From Paenibacillus typhae (GTDB lineage: Bacteria > Bacillota > Bacilli > Paenibacillales > Paenibacillaceae): a DNA stretch of 64,000 nt. The translations under genes and the position numbers were made by a program. The notes beneath the pieces are model-generated. The model saw only the letters and a list, made by a program, of their open reading frames with translations. It made no database searches and was not told where the DNA came from. Positions 26,174 through 37,200 of this stretch are shown here, piece by piece (position 1 is the first letter of the stretch; each line of letters begins with the position of its first letter). Location of the stretch: contig NZ_FNDX01000001.1 of NCBI RefSeq assembly GCF_900099765.1, forward strand, positions 363,880-427,879, read 5' to 3'.

Positions 26174-28165
26174 ATGGAGCGTGTTATTGTGGAGCTTGTA
26201 ATAACAGCAAGAAGCAAATTTCGGGATGAGCCGGACTATACGGAGCCGGACAGGCACGGACTAAGTACATCTGTGACCGTTACAGGCGGAACCGGTAGTG
26301 CGTCAGACCCGGCACAGGCCCGGGTGCGGGTCTGTAACTTTTCCGGCGCTGCATGGTCGGGAGTCATTCATGTTGAGCTCCCTTTTCCCAAACAGAATCC
26401 GCGATTCTTCCTGCCAGCCTTTATGTACGGGCGAAACCGCGGTGAAGCCCCGCAGAATGTTCCGAATGAATTCCCCAGGCTGAGGGAAGGCAAGCCTTCA
26501 CGCCCTTCTTCCCCTTGGTGGATGGTGCGCAGCGACCGGTTATCCCATCCGGCGGCTTTTGCCTTTGACAACGGCTTCGTATACGGTCTTTGCGCCAGCC
26601 CTTATTTTATCTTTAGGGATGGGGTCAAAACAGAGTGGAAGCCTGAGCTTTCGGGTGAGTTCTACCAGTATGGCGGCTTCACGTGCTCGCTTGCCAAAGG
26701 AACCGTCGGGTATACGCTGGGTTATGAGAATGCCCCGCTGCTGTTCATCAAATCACGGCTTGTGAAGGAACGGGCGGCTCTGGATAACAATTGCTTTGAG
26801 CTGGCTGCCGGCGAAGAAGTGGAATTCACATTGGAGCTGTATGCATATGAAGCCGGGTCGGAGCTCGGTATCAACCCTGCGCTGCAGGAGATCTATTTCC
26901 GTTATCACCAGCCACCGAGACAGGGGAGCGATATCCGGACAGCCGCAGCTGACCTGTCGAATGCGATTTATCAGGATGCATGGCTGCCCGGGGACCGGAG
27001 CTATTCCACCTTTGTCTATGAGGACAAGGAGAAGGGCGGCTACCGCTACAATAAAATAATCTCGATCAGCTGGACGGGCGGTCTGACCGCAGCTGTTCCG
27101 GTCCTGATGGCTGCACTGAGGCTTGAAGAGGAGCCCGTGCGCGAGCAGGCCCTTTCCTGTATCAGGAACATTATCACGAATAGTCTGAACCCGGATTCCG
27201 GGCTTCCCTACGAGGCCTATCAGGACGGGAAATGGAGTATATCCGGCTGGTGGTTTGACGGAATGCGTACGCCGGGACATTCTGCCTACCTGTGTGCACA
27301 GGCATTATTTTATATTATGAAGGCGTATGAATTTGAGAAAAAAATCAAAAATGTCCATCACGAGGATTGGTTGCTTTTCGTCAGCAAGGTACTGCCTGTA
27401 CTGGAAAAAAGTAAAAACACAGACGGGGAATATCCCGCCATACTGTCGGAGAAAACCGGTGCCGGACTTGAGTATGATTCCTTTGGCGGGGTATGGTGTA
27501 TGGCTGCTATGGCCTACTACAGCTGGCTTACCGGAGACAAAACCAGTCTGGAAGGCTTGAAGCATAGCGAGAAGCACTACTACGAAGCTTACGTGAAGCG
27601 GATGGAATGCTACGGGGCTCCGCTTGATGCGGATAAGGCGGCAGATTCAGAAGGCATTCTGGCCTATATTAAGGCTGTCAGATTTCTGCATGCGATAACC
27701 GGGGAGGAGCTGTTCCTGGAGCATATGAGAGATGCGATCGATTATGAATTCAGCTTTAAATTTGCTTACAACTCACCGGTTAAGGTGCCTCCGTTAAGTA
27801 CAATTGGCTGGTCCAGCTGCGGGGGGAGTGTGACTTCCGTTGCCAATCCGCATATTCATCCGATGTCCGGCAATCTTGTTGATGAACTCTATTACTATGT
27901 ACAGCAGCGTGATGATCCTTATGTCCGGCAGCGGATGCTGGATACAGTGGGCTGGGGCTGCCAGACCTATAACCGTTACGATAACGAATTTGATTATGGC
28001 AAAAGAGGCTGGATGTCCGAACGGTTTTGTCATTCTGAAGGGCTGTTAACGGAAACCTACAGCGACGGTTCGCCCGCGAGCACCTGGTTCTGTCTGATGC
28101 CCTGGGCCGCCGGGAGCGTATTAGAAGGTCTGGTCGGAGATTATTGGGAAGCGGACGCCAAGTAA
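26174..28165 (+). CDS. Unrecognised carbohydrate-active-like protein, probable (alpha/alpha) toroid
   Basis: I do not recognise the family of this 663-residue protein. The first 230 or so residues look like a beta-sandwich (many aromatic and charged alternating strands). The rest is helix-rich with repeated blocks such as PVLMAALRLEEEPVREQALS, FDGMRTPGHSAYLCAQA and DSFGGVWCMAAMAYYSW, which resembles the (alpha/alpha)6 toroids of several glycoside hydrolase and lyase families. No signal peptide is seen, so it is probably cytoplasmic. GTG at 26189 may be the true start, since GGAG at 26175 would then be correctly spaced. It is bracketed by two paralogous AraC genes next to the GH67 and GH30 genes, which suggests xylan-oligosaccharide processing; that is inference. 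Confidence 0.7.
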   Translation: MERVIVELVITARSKFRDEPDYTEPDRHGLSTSVTVTGGTGSASDPAQARVRVCNFSGAAWSGVIHVELPFPKQNPRFFLPAFMYGRNRGEAPQNVPNEFPRLREGKPSRPSSPWWMVRSDRLSHPAAFAFDNGFVYGLCASPYFIFRDGVKTEWKPELSGEFYQYGGFTCSLAKGTVGYTLGYENAPLLFIKSRLVKERAALDNNCFELAAGEEVEFTLELYAYEAGSELGINPALQEIYFRYHQPPRQGSDIRTAAADLSNAIYQDAWLPGDRSYSTFVYEDKEKGGYRYNKIISISWTGGLTAAVPVLMAALRLEEEPVREQALSCIRNIITNSLNPDSGLPYEAYQDGKWSISGWWFDGMRTPGHSAYLCAQALFYIMKAYEFEKKIKNVHHEDWLLFVSKVLPVLEKSKNTDGEYPAILSEKTGAGLEYDSFGGVWCMAAMAYYSWLTGDKTSLEGLKHSEKHYYEAYVKRMECYGAPLDADKAADSEGILAYIKAVRFLHAITGEELFLEHMRDAIDYEFSFKFAYNSPVKVPPLSTIGWSSCGGSVTSVANPHIHPMSGNLVDELYYYVQQRDDPYVRQRMLDTVGWGCQTYNRYDNEFDYGKRGWMSERFCHSEGLLTETYSDGSPASTWFCLMPWAAGSVLEGLVGDYWEADAK

Positions 28166-28184
28166 TCGTTCTCCCTGATTGACG

Positions 28185-28222
28185 GATGGAACTGCCCGGT
28201 CACGGGTCAGCTCCATCTTTTT
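28185..28222. terminator. Bidirectional terminator between convergent genes
   Basis: GATGGA/TCCATC arms with an inner CCG/CGG are followed by TTTTT. It overlaps the 3' end of the AraC gene at 28207. Confidence 0.75.
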
Positions 28223-29118
28223 ATTCTGCCGGCCGCCGCGGCAGCTTCATTCCGGTACCGGTCCGAATGCATATTGGTTTTATATTTTCCGGGGGAGATG
28301 CCTGCTGTCTTCTTGAAGCTGCGGATGAAATTGGCATAATCGCTGAATCCGGAGAGCCCGCAGGCCTCCGCAACGGATTTGCCGGCTGCGAGATGGCTTT
28401 TGGCGAGCGATATTCGCTGGTCAATGATATAGGAGCGTATTGTAAGTCCGGTATGCTCTCTGAATAAACGGCTGATATATTTGCTGCTGTAATGAAACTC
28501 CTGCTCCAAACGTCCGGAAGTGATGTCTTCTGCCAGATGGCTTTTGATATAGGACATCGTATTGCTGACCAGATCAGGCATGATATTATCCGGACTATGC
28601 GTCGAGGAGCGGTAAAGGGTGTTGATGAATACAAGCAGCTGGGCTGCGTAGGCTTCGGCCAGAACATCCTGTCCATATTCGTCCGAGCTTAGGCAGCTGA
28701 TCAGTTGTTCAGCTAATCCGGTGTAAAATACCATTTGCTCCTGCGTAAGCCGGGTCAGATTGTTCTGTCCAAAAGCGTGTGTCTCGAAACAGGAGGCCAG
28801 GCTGGTGCGGGCACTTGATAGCTTTTCCAGTGCGGTTCTTTTGATATTCAATCCGATCCGCTCATACGTCTGGGTATCCAGGCAGATACACCGGTGCAGC
28901 TCGCCCGGGCTGATAATGATTAAATCTCCAGGCACCAGCTTGTAGCAGGATTGTTCAAGATACATTAGGGAATTGCCCCTTAGGAAGAGATAAACCTCGT
29001 AAGCATCATGACGGTGATAAGGCAGCGTCGGATCGATCAGCTCTGTCGTGGACGTATTGTGAAAGCAAATCATCTCTTCCCTGATCGGTGAAAAAATGTG
29101 GCCGGTATCCTGCAGCAT
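28207..29118 (-). CDS. AraC family transcriptional regulator with cupin sensor domain (paralog)
   Basis: This 303-residue regulator is built like the one at 25182: a cupin with PYHRHDAYEVYLFLRG and LVPGDLIIISPGELHR, then a double HTH (YSSKYISRLFREHTGLT, YANFIRSFKKTAGISPG). ATG at 29118 is chosen because AAAGGA lies 9 bases upstream and it aligns with the N-terminus of the paralog. An upstream ATG at 29175 lacks a ribosome site. It is divergent from the GH30_8 gene, its likely target. The C-terminus has an odd Ala/Arg-rich tail (RNEAAAAAGRIKRWS). Confidence 0.88.
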   Translation of the reverse strand: MLQDTGHIFSPIREEMICFHNTSTTELIDPTLPYHRHDAYEVYLFLRGNSLMYLEQSCYKLVPGDLIIISPGELHRCICLDTQTYERIGLNIKRTALEKLSSARTSLASCFETHAFGQNNLTRLTQEQMVFYTGLAEQLISCLSSDEYGQDVLAEAYAAQLLVFINTLYRSSTHSPDNIMPDLVSNTMSYIKSHLAEDITSGRLEQEFHYSSKYISRLFREHTGLTIRSYIIDQRISLAKSHLAAGKSVAEACGLSGFSDYANFIRSFKKTAGISPGKYKTNMHSDRYRNEAAAAAGRIKRWS

Positions 29119-29211
29119 CGCATCCAATCCTTTACTTGAAATATATGGAATATGTGGCATCCACGCAATAATCATTTGTTCTATTGCAAGGAATATAACA
29201 CTAATAACTAT

Positions 29212-29239
29212 TATAATACATTATAAGGAAGCGCTTGCA
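29212..29239 (+). promoter_or_regulatory. GH30_8 promoter -10 and cre-like site
   Basis: TATAAT at 29212-29217 has no good -35. A cre-like sequence at 29225-29239 (core GGAAGCGCTTGCA) matches 13 of 15 consensus positions and lies where the transcript would begin. Catabolite repression of the xylanase is therefore likely. Confidence 0.6.
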
Positions 29240-29349
29240 AGTGCTGCAAGAATTATAGACAAGCTAGTGCATAGGAAAGCCGCTTCAATAGACGGGAGGT
29301 GGTACAGGTTTCATTGATGCAGTGACATATTCAGTGAGGAGATGGATAA

Positions 29350-31020
29350 ATGTTAACTGGTGTAAAAAAATCAATGTGTACCTTCCTGGCAGCTGTAACT
29401 GTACTGACGGCAGTACTGGTTCCTGCACCACCCAAAGTGTCGGCAGCAAGTGATGTCATTGTTAATTTGTCGGCAGAGAAGCAAGTCATCCGCGGTTTTG
29501 GGGGAATCAATCTTCCGGCCTGGATTGGAGATCTGACGCCTGCGCAAAGAGAAACCGCGTTCGGCAATGGCGCGAACCAGCTGGGCTTCTCTGTACTGCG
29601 AATCTATGTGGATGAGAACAAAAATAACTGGTACAGGGAAGTGGACACGGCAAAAGCCGCTATTGCCAAAGGTGCGATCGTCTTCGCTTCGCCCTGGAAT
29701 CCTCCAAGTGACATGACAGAGACCTTTACCCGCAACGGCGAGTCAGCCAAACGGCTCCGGTATGACAAGTATGCTGCCTATGCGCAGCATCTTAATGACT
29801 TTGTTACGTACATGAAGAATAACGGAGTAGACCTCTACGCGATTTCTGTGCAGAATGAACCGGATTATGCCCATACCTGGACCTGGTGGACACCTGAGGA
29901 AATGCTTAAGTTCATGAAAGAAAATGCAGGGTCCATCAATTGCCGGGTTATCGCTCCCGAATCCTTCTCCTATCTCAAAAATATGTCCGACCCGATTCTG
30001 AATGACCCGCAGGCTCTTGCCAATATGGATATTCTGGGTGCACATACTTATGGCACCTCGTTCAGCAATTTCCCTTACCCGCTGTTTAAGCAAAAAGGGG
30101 CTGGGAAGGAGCTGTGGATGACGGAGGTGTACTATCCCAACAGCAATAACAATTCAGCCAACCTGTGGCCTGAGGCACTGGAAGTCGCTTACCATATGCA
30201 TAATGCAATGGCCGAAGCGGATTTCCAGGCCTATGTGTGGTGGTACATCCGCCGCCAATACGGCCCGATGAATGAGGACGGCACAATCAGCAAACGCGGG
30301 GACAGTATGGCCCAGTTCTCCAAATTCATCCGTCCGGGCTATGTAAGAGTTGACGCAACCAAGAATCCGGATACAAATGTGTACACCTCGGCTTACAAGG
30401 GGGACAACAAGGTTGTCATTGTAGCCATTAACAAAGGCACCTCGGCGGTCAATCAGAACTTTGTCCTGCAGAACGGGACAGCTTCAAGCGTATCCCCATG
30501 GGTTACCGATGCGACCAGGAAGGTTGCTGCAGGAGCTGCAATCAATGTGTCCAACAATGCGTTTACAGCCCAGCTGCCTGCCCAGAGTGTAACCACCTTT
30601 GTAGCTGCACTGGGAAGCGGCAGCGGCAGCACCGGAACCACCTACGAAGCCGAAACAGGCACAACCTTGACTGCTGCAGTAACAGAAACAATTAACTCCG
30701 GCTATAACGGCAGCGGATACGTCAATTTTAATGCAGCAACGGATGCCGCCATTCAGTGGAACAATATCTACTGTGCTACTGCCAGCAGCAAAAATGTGAA
30801 ATTCCGTTATGCACTGGAGTCAGGCACGAGAAACCTGGATGTCTATGTAAATGGAACCAAGGTGATCAGCAATCTCGCATTTACAGCAACGGGAAGCTGG
30901 ACAACCTGGGGCGAGAAAACGATTCAAGTTGGAATGAACGTAGGAATCAATACGCTCAAAGTGGTCACTACCGGTACTGAAGGTCCTAATATAGACAGCA
31001 TTACGGTCACGCTAAATTAA
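29350..31020 (+). CDS. xynC: Secreted GH30_8 glucuronoxylanase with C-terminal CBM6
   Basis: This 556-residue secreted endoxylanase cuts glucuronoxylan relative to glucuronate side groups. A signal peptide ends near VSAAS (residue 34). The GH30 catalytic domain runs to about residue 420, with acid/base E170 (VQNEPD) and nucleophile E259 (MTEVYYP). The subfamily 8 glucuronate-recognition arginine region is YIRRQYGP (R301/R302). A GSGSGST linker leads to a CBM6 module (YEAETGT ... DSITVTLN). Its aldouronate products fit the transporter and GH67 module upstream. GAGGAGATGG precedes the ATG. A long terminator follows. Confidence 0.94.
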   Translation: MLTGVKKSMCTFLAAVTVLTAVLVPAPPKVSAASDVIVNLSAEKQVIRGFGGINLPAWIGDLTPAQRETAFGNGANQLGFSVLRIYVDENKNNWYREVDTAKAAIAKGAIVFASPWNPPSDMTETFTRNGESAKRLRYDKYAAYAQHLNDFVTYMKNNGVDLYAISVQNEPDYAHTWTWWTPEEMLKFMKENAGSINCRVIAPESFSYLKNMSDPILNDPQALANMDILGAHTYGTSFSNFPYPLFKQKGAGKELWMTEVYYPNSNNNSANLWPEALEVAYHMHNAMAEADFQAYVWWYIRRQYGPMNEDGTISKRGDSMAQFSKFIRPGYVRVDATKNPDTNVYTSAYKGDNKVVIVAINKGTSAVNQNFVLQNGTASSVSPWVTDATRKVAAGAAINVSNNAFTAQLPAQSVTTFVAALGSGSGSTGTTYEAETGTTLTAAVTETINSGYNGSGYVNFNAATDAAIQWNNIYCATASSKNVKFRYALESGTRNLDVYVNGTKVISNLAFTATGSWTTWGEKTIQVGMNVGINTLKVVTTGTEGPNIDSITVTLN

Positions 31021-31056
31021 GTGAAATAGCCCTTTAATTGCATATTTCGGATTTCT

Positions 31057-31114
31057 GAAAATCCCGGTTTGTAAACCCCGCATGTATAAATGCGGCTTGC
31101 AGACCGGGATTTTC
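31057..31114 (+). terminator. Terminator after GH30_8
   Basis: An 11-bp outer stem (AAAATCCCGGT/ACCGGGATTTT) encloses a second CCGCAT/ATGCGG hairpin. The downstream arm ends in TTTT. Confidence 0.8.
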
Positions 31115-31144
31115 TGCGTAATAAATAGAAAATTTGAAGCATTA

Positions 31145-31214
31145 CAGTGTTATTTTAAAATGTTTCGTGCATCGCTCTCATACAAATTCCATTTTTGAAT
31201 TGATAAGCTATAAC
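31145..31214 (+). promoter_or_regulatory. Conserved promoter element, copy 2 (SLH-anchored enzyme)
   Basis: The same order of blocks as at 15971-16038 is seen: GTGT near 31147, ATTTTAAAAT, TCGTGCATC at 31165-31173, CTCATA, TTCCAT, and TATAAC at 31209-31214. The distance from TCGTGC to the -10 is 44 here and 42 in copy 1. This points to a shared activator. Confidence 0.65.
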
Positions 31215-31225
31215 CAGGAAAGACG

Positions 31226-31240
31226 ATGTAAGCGTATACA
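31226..31240 (+). promoter_or_regulatory. Perfect cre site before the SLH-anchored enzyme
   Basis: ATGTAAGCGTATACA matches WTGNAARCGNWWWCA at all 15 positions and lies about 12 bases after the predicted -10, a repressing position for CcpA. Confidence 0.7.
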
Positions 31241-31266
31241 AAATTACCTAAGGAGGAACACGCAGA

Positions 31267-34200
31267 ATGAGGAAAAAGATCTGGAGAAAGACACTTGCGG
31301 TTTCAATGGCCGGCGCACTGGCGCTGTCCGTTATTGTCCCGGTGCCGTTTTCCAACCCGGTTCTGGCTGCTGCGGCAGAAGCGGCCCCGGCACAGGTAAC
31401 CGCCGACTGGTACAAGACCTACCAGACGATGGATGGTGTAGGGGCCGCTTATGCGTATACAGATTCCATCCATATGCTGCAGCTGGCCACAGCCGGTCAT
31501 CAGGATACGGTCAGGCATCTGCTGGATTTGACCTTCAGTGAAAAGGAAGGCACAGGTCATGATATTGTCCGGGTAATTATCGGTGATAACGGTGGTCTAA
31601 CCACTACAGGAGCCACTGCGGCCAGTCCGGGGTTCAACCCGTTAACAGGGCTGCTGGCAGATGTCAGCAAACCCGGCTTCGATGTTGAAGGCAATGCGAT
31701 TCCGATGCGGGGATCAGCAGGACAATACGGGTATAAAATCGAAGCTGAGAACCGTTACTATGACGGCAACACCGACAGTATCTGGCCTGTTGAACCTGAG
31801 CATGCTCCCGGAACGCTGGTACCGGTACAGGATTTCGTCTGGGATTATCCTTCATGGAATCAGCCGGCCGGCAATGATGACGGGGGCCCGACCAATCTTC
31901 TAAGCGCGCCGGGAGAAGCTCCGGTTGTTATAAAGAATTCGCCGCGTACCCGCAAGGAGCTGTTCGATGTGGATCAGGTCTGGACGATGCGGCAGGCCAT
32001 GCAATACGGCGTTAAGCAATTCTATGCCTGTACCTGGACTGTGCCTTACTGGATGAGCCAGTCTTCGACTAATAATCCAAGCAAAATCATCCGTAACGAT
32101 ACGGCTACCATAGACGGGAAGCCGGTAAAAATCTATTATCAGGCCTATGCCGATTATCTCGTTAATTATATCCGCGGCATGTGGGAGCAATGGGGAATTC
32201 CGATCACACATATCAACCCCTTTAACGAGGTCGATCTGGCAGGCGGGACCGCTTCCTATGTAACCGAGCTGATTAACGGCTATATAGGCCCGACTCTGAA
32301 GAAGTCCATGCAGCCAGGCGGAGCCCTTTATGATATCAAGAATCCTGACGGCAAGCTGATAGACTTCATTCCTCAGCTCGCAGCAGTAGACGGCACCAAT
32401 CTCGGTGCCTCGCTCAGCAGAGGAGGGGAAGTATTCTCCCAGACGGATCCTGATAATGCACTCGACAAAAATCCGTATCTCGACGTATTTACGACCCACT
32501 TGTACGGTACGGTCGGCATAGGTACAGATGAAAACAAACTGTATCACACCGGCGACTTTTCCCAGAGCCCGCTGGATTATTCAAGGGATGGAAGCAAGTA
32601 CCCGGAATATTTGACTAAATATAAACTTTGGCAGGCCGAGTTCATGAATCAGGATACCTCTGACGGATCGGCCGGAGCCTATACCCAGCGGTACGGCAAT
32701 CAGAATATTAATGACGCTGTGCGCTGGTCGAATCTTATGACGAATATGTTCAACAGCAATCCGGGCTTTAACGGCTTTGTCTGGTGGAGCATGTGGGATA
32801 GCAACGGTGCGGATGGCTCCGACCTGATCCGCTTCGTCACTACCAACTCTCAGCAGGAGCCGGGGCGTATCAGTACATTAACGGGTGAATATCGCCTGTT
32901 CAAGCGCTTTTACGGCTACGGGCATTTCTCCAGGTTTATGAATCCCGGCGATGTCCGGTTTGATGTAACGAGAAATCCGGCAGCTGATATTAATGTTGTC
33001 GGGTTCAAGAACCCGAATACCAATGATTACTCGATTACGGTTTCCAATGCCAAAAATGATGACAGCATTCAACCGCTTGAATTCAGCCTGAAGGACTTTC
33101 CGTCGGGTACCAACAGTATAACTGTGTTCCGAACTTCGGGCAGTGAAAATATGAAGAAGCTGGCAACCATTCCGGTGACCAGCGGCAAATTCGTCATTGA
33201 CATCCCGTCCGCCAGCATTGTTACCATAGTTCCGTCACAAGGGACATTCGCCACTTACAGCGGTCTTGACGGAGAGCGTGATATTTTCTCTACCCTGGAA
33301 GCAGAAGGGAATGACAACGGCATACCGGGAGACAGTGCGGGAAATGCAGGCCGGGCCAATGAAGCCGTCACACTGGCTGAAGGCCGTTATCTAGCATACA
33401 AAAACCTGAATTTTGCCGACGGCTCCGCTAACGGCGGTGTGGTCCGCAGGCATTTGCTGTATCTGACTGCCCAGACGAAATCGGCCCAGGGAGGAAAGCT
33501 TGCCGCTTATGTCCTTCCGGTAGGCACAACAATCAGCAGCGGAGCCGATATCCTGTCCAAGGGTACGCGTGTAGCGGAAATTACAGTACCGGCCAATGAG
33601 ATTTTTGGCAAGTACCAGGACATGGTTGATACGGGTGATCTGAGCGCCTATGGCCATAAGGATCTGTACATTGTTGCCGAACCGAACGGAGCTGAGGGTA
33701 CAATCACCGTTGACCGTTTCCTGTTCGGAGCAAACGATTCTGACTGGAGTATTGCCGCTAATAATTCGACAGTATCCATTCCGGGGAACCTTCTGCAGAA
33801 TGGAGATTTCGATACAGCTAACTCCTCCACCACAGACCATTGGTCCACAGGGCGTTACAACAATGGAGCCTTTGAACCGTCTGTGACTGGACCGGTGTTA
33901 ACGGCAGATACCATCCAGAGCTATTCGGGTCTGTCCCGTTACCTGAAAAACAATGCCACCTCAAAGGTTGCCGGATCCGGAAAAATAGCGGGACGCATCG
34001 ACGCTGCCGGGCAGTATGACGGCATGTGGCAGGATGTTACCGGTAAGCTCAGCAAGGGAGAAAGCTATAATTTCAAGGGCTATTTCCTCTCGATGACGAG
34101 CAGGGCTGAGAGCTATGATCTCGCCGCGGAGAATCCCGGTGATGTGGAGGCTGCGCTGGTGTATTATGACCAGAACGGCAATCAGCTGGGCATAACTCCG

Positions 34201-37200
34201 ATCAATGGCCGTGACATGCCTGAGCCGTATGCAGCCCGTGAGGCTGGTGATCCGGCTTACTGGAGCACCGGCAAGTTTACCGGACGCATCCTGGAGGGCG
34301 GACCGCTTACTTTAAGCTCCTTCCAGCCTGTTGACGTTAAGGTCGCAGACTGGCATGAGACGCCAAACCGGCCGTTTACTTATGACGAACCTGCAGGCAC
34401 CGTCAAGGTATTGCTGGCGGTATATGCAAAGGATGCCAACATCCTGTATGCAGATCAGCTGTCGCTGACTCCAGAACTTGTAGCGTCATACAGCATCTTT
34501 ATTGACGGTATTCAGCCCTCCAATTTTGATGCAGCTAAATATGAATACACGTATAATGTGTCCGGAAATGCCATTCCGGAGGTAACGGCGGTTTCCAGTG
34601 ACCCTGCAGAACTCATTAGTATTTCACAGGCAGACAGCGCGCAGGGAACGGCAATAGTCCGGTTTATAAAAGGTGAAAAGGTCAAGACGTATAAAATTTC
34701 CTTCAGCACCAACGAGCTGATTTCATTTGCAGGTGGTCTTCCGGCAGGCTGGGAAATCATCAATCCGGCAGATCCGCAGAATGCTTTAAGCTATAACGCT
34801 GACGGAGCTACGATCAAGACACTCAAAGGCGATACCGAATATCCGGCCAGCCACAATATGCTGCAGTTTCCCGGTTCTGCTGAAGGTAACTGGACGCTTA
34901 CAGCAAAGCTGATTGTGGATAAACCGCTTAATGATTCGTCAATGGGTGAGAATTCGCAGGTTGGACTTGGCATCAGCCGGGTTTCGAGCGGTGAGTTCTA
35001 CCGGATCAATGCGAGAAAAGTAAACACGAATATTAAAGTTAATAACTCGGGCAAAACAGGCAGCACTTCCTTTACCAACAACACCAATCAGACCAATTTG
35101 AGCGGGGTGAACTATTTCCTGCGTATTGTAAAAGAAGGGAATGTTGTTCAAGGGTATTTTTCAACGAATAGCGGCTCCAGCTGGACGGCTATGGGCAGTC
35201 CGTCAACGTATACCCCGGAATTCTTTAAGGAAGCAAAGGTACAATTGTATGGAACCAACACCAGTGCCTCAACCGATTTCCAGGTAACCTTCTCCAATGT
35301 AAATCTGATCAAGACATCAGGGGGGACCGGCGAGGTCAGTCCGGATCAGCTGGCGGTAGAAGAAGCTGCGGCGCTGATCGGCACCCGGATTACAGTTCCG
35401 GATACAGCCGGTGATGATGCAGCAGCACTGTTGGCCAAAGCTCAGGAATATCTGAACAACCATAAGGAGCTGAAGGCGCTTGGAGTGAACGCTGCTCTTG
35501 CGTCTCAGAATGGAGAATTCTCACTAACGCTGTCAAAGGGCAATGCAAGCGTATTGATCAGTCCGTTAACCATTGCGGCGGGTATGAAAGCCGTAAGGGA
35601 TTTTGAGGATCAGACGGTTCAAGGCTTCAAGCCCAAAGGCGGCGCAGGCGTGACGCTTATGCCTGTCAAAGATGCCAACCATACTCCAGGCGGAGCTTAT
35701 GCCCTGAAGGTTACCGGCAGAACAGCCAATTCCGACGGCCCGTCTGTTAATGTGAAGGATATGCTCAAGACCGGTAATGCGTACAAAGCTTCCGTATGGG
35801 TCAAGCTGATTGAGCCGGCAAGCGCCCAGCTGAAGCTGACCGCACTGGTCAATTCTCCTGTGCCTTATTACATCAGCCTTTCAACCCAGACTGTAAGTAC
35901 AACAGGAGATTGGGTCAAGCTGGAAGGCACCTATCGTTATCTGCACGATGATGTCACTCTATATGTAGAAAGCATTAACAGCGCTACGGCATCGTATTAT
36001 ATCGACGATTTCAGCTTCGAAGCTGCAGTTCCGCCGTCATGGGAGGAGGGCAGTAAGCTTGAAGCTTCCGATCTAACAAGCACTGGAGTTACCTTGTCGT
36101 GGCCGGCAGCTGCAGATGAAGCCGGAGTCACCGGATACCGGATTTATACGGGTGCAGATTCAGACCCGGTTACTGTGAGCGGGGATGAGCTAACTGTATC
36201 AGGCGCTGTATACCGTTATCAGCTTACCGGATTGCTTCCGAATACCCTGTATATCTTCAAGGTAGAAGCAGGGGATGCAGACGGCAACTGGAGTACGGAC
36301 GGACCTTCTGTTACAGTAACAACTCTGCCGACTTCCGATACTACACCACCGGTATGGCAGGGAGGCAGTACGCTTGAAGCCTCCGGCGTTACCGACACGG
36401 AGTTAACGTTGACATGGTCAGCAACAGCAACCGATGAAAGCGGAATCTCCGCTTATAGAATTACTAACGGAGTTGACGATAAGCCAGTTACAGTTACCGA
36501 TGCCGTATACACGGAGACTGTAACCGGGGCAGTATACCACTATCAGGTCAAAGGCTTAAAACCGGATACGAAGTATACATTTACAGTGGAGGCCGGGGAT
36601 ACAGGCGGGAACTGGAGTACCGGCGGACCTTCCGTTGCGGCTGTTACACTGCCTGCTGCGGATACTGCCCCGCCGTCATGGCCGGCAGGCAGCAAGCTTG
36701 AAGCCACCGGGGTAACCACTTCCGGACTCACCCTGACATGGGACAGTGCAGCAGATGATAAAGCGGTCACAGGCTACAAGATCTACAGGGGAGCTGAGGA
36801 GATCGCAGCGCTGTCTGGAACGGCGCGCCGCTATGAGGTGTCCGGACTTTCGGCAGGCACCGGATATGTATTCATGGTTCAGGCCGGGGATGCGGCAGGA
36901 AACTGGAGCAAGGACGGTCTTGGCCTTACTGTTACCACATTGAGCAACAGCGGCGGGCCATCGGGTCCGGCACCGACACCAGTACCAACATCAACACCAA
37001 CACCAACTCCGAGCACCGCGCCGGGAACAGCAACACCGCCGCCGGCAGCAACGCCGGCACCTGTACCATCTAGCGGATTTAAAGATATTGACGGCAAATA
37101 TAGCTGGGCTTCCGAGGCTATAGATGCGTTGTATGCGAAGGGCGTCATAAAAGGAACGTCCGAGACGGCCTTTAGTCCGGGAAAGAACATCACAAGAGCG

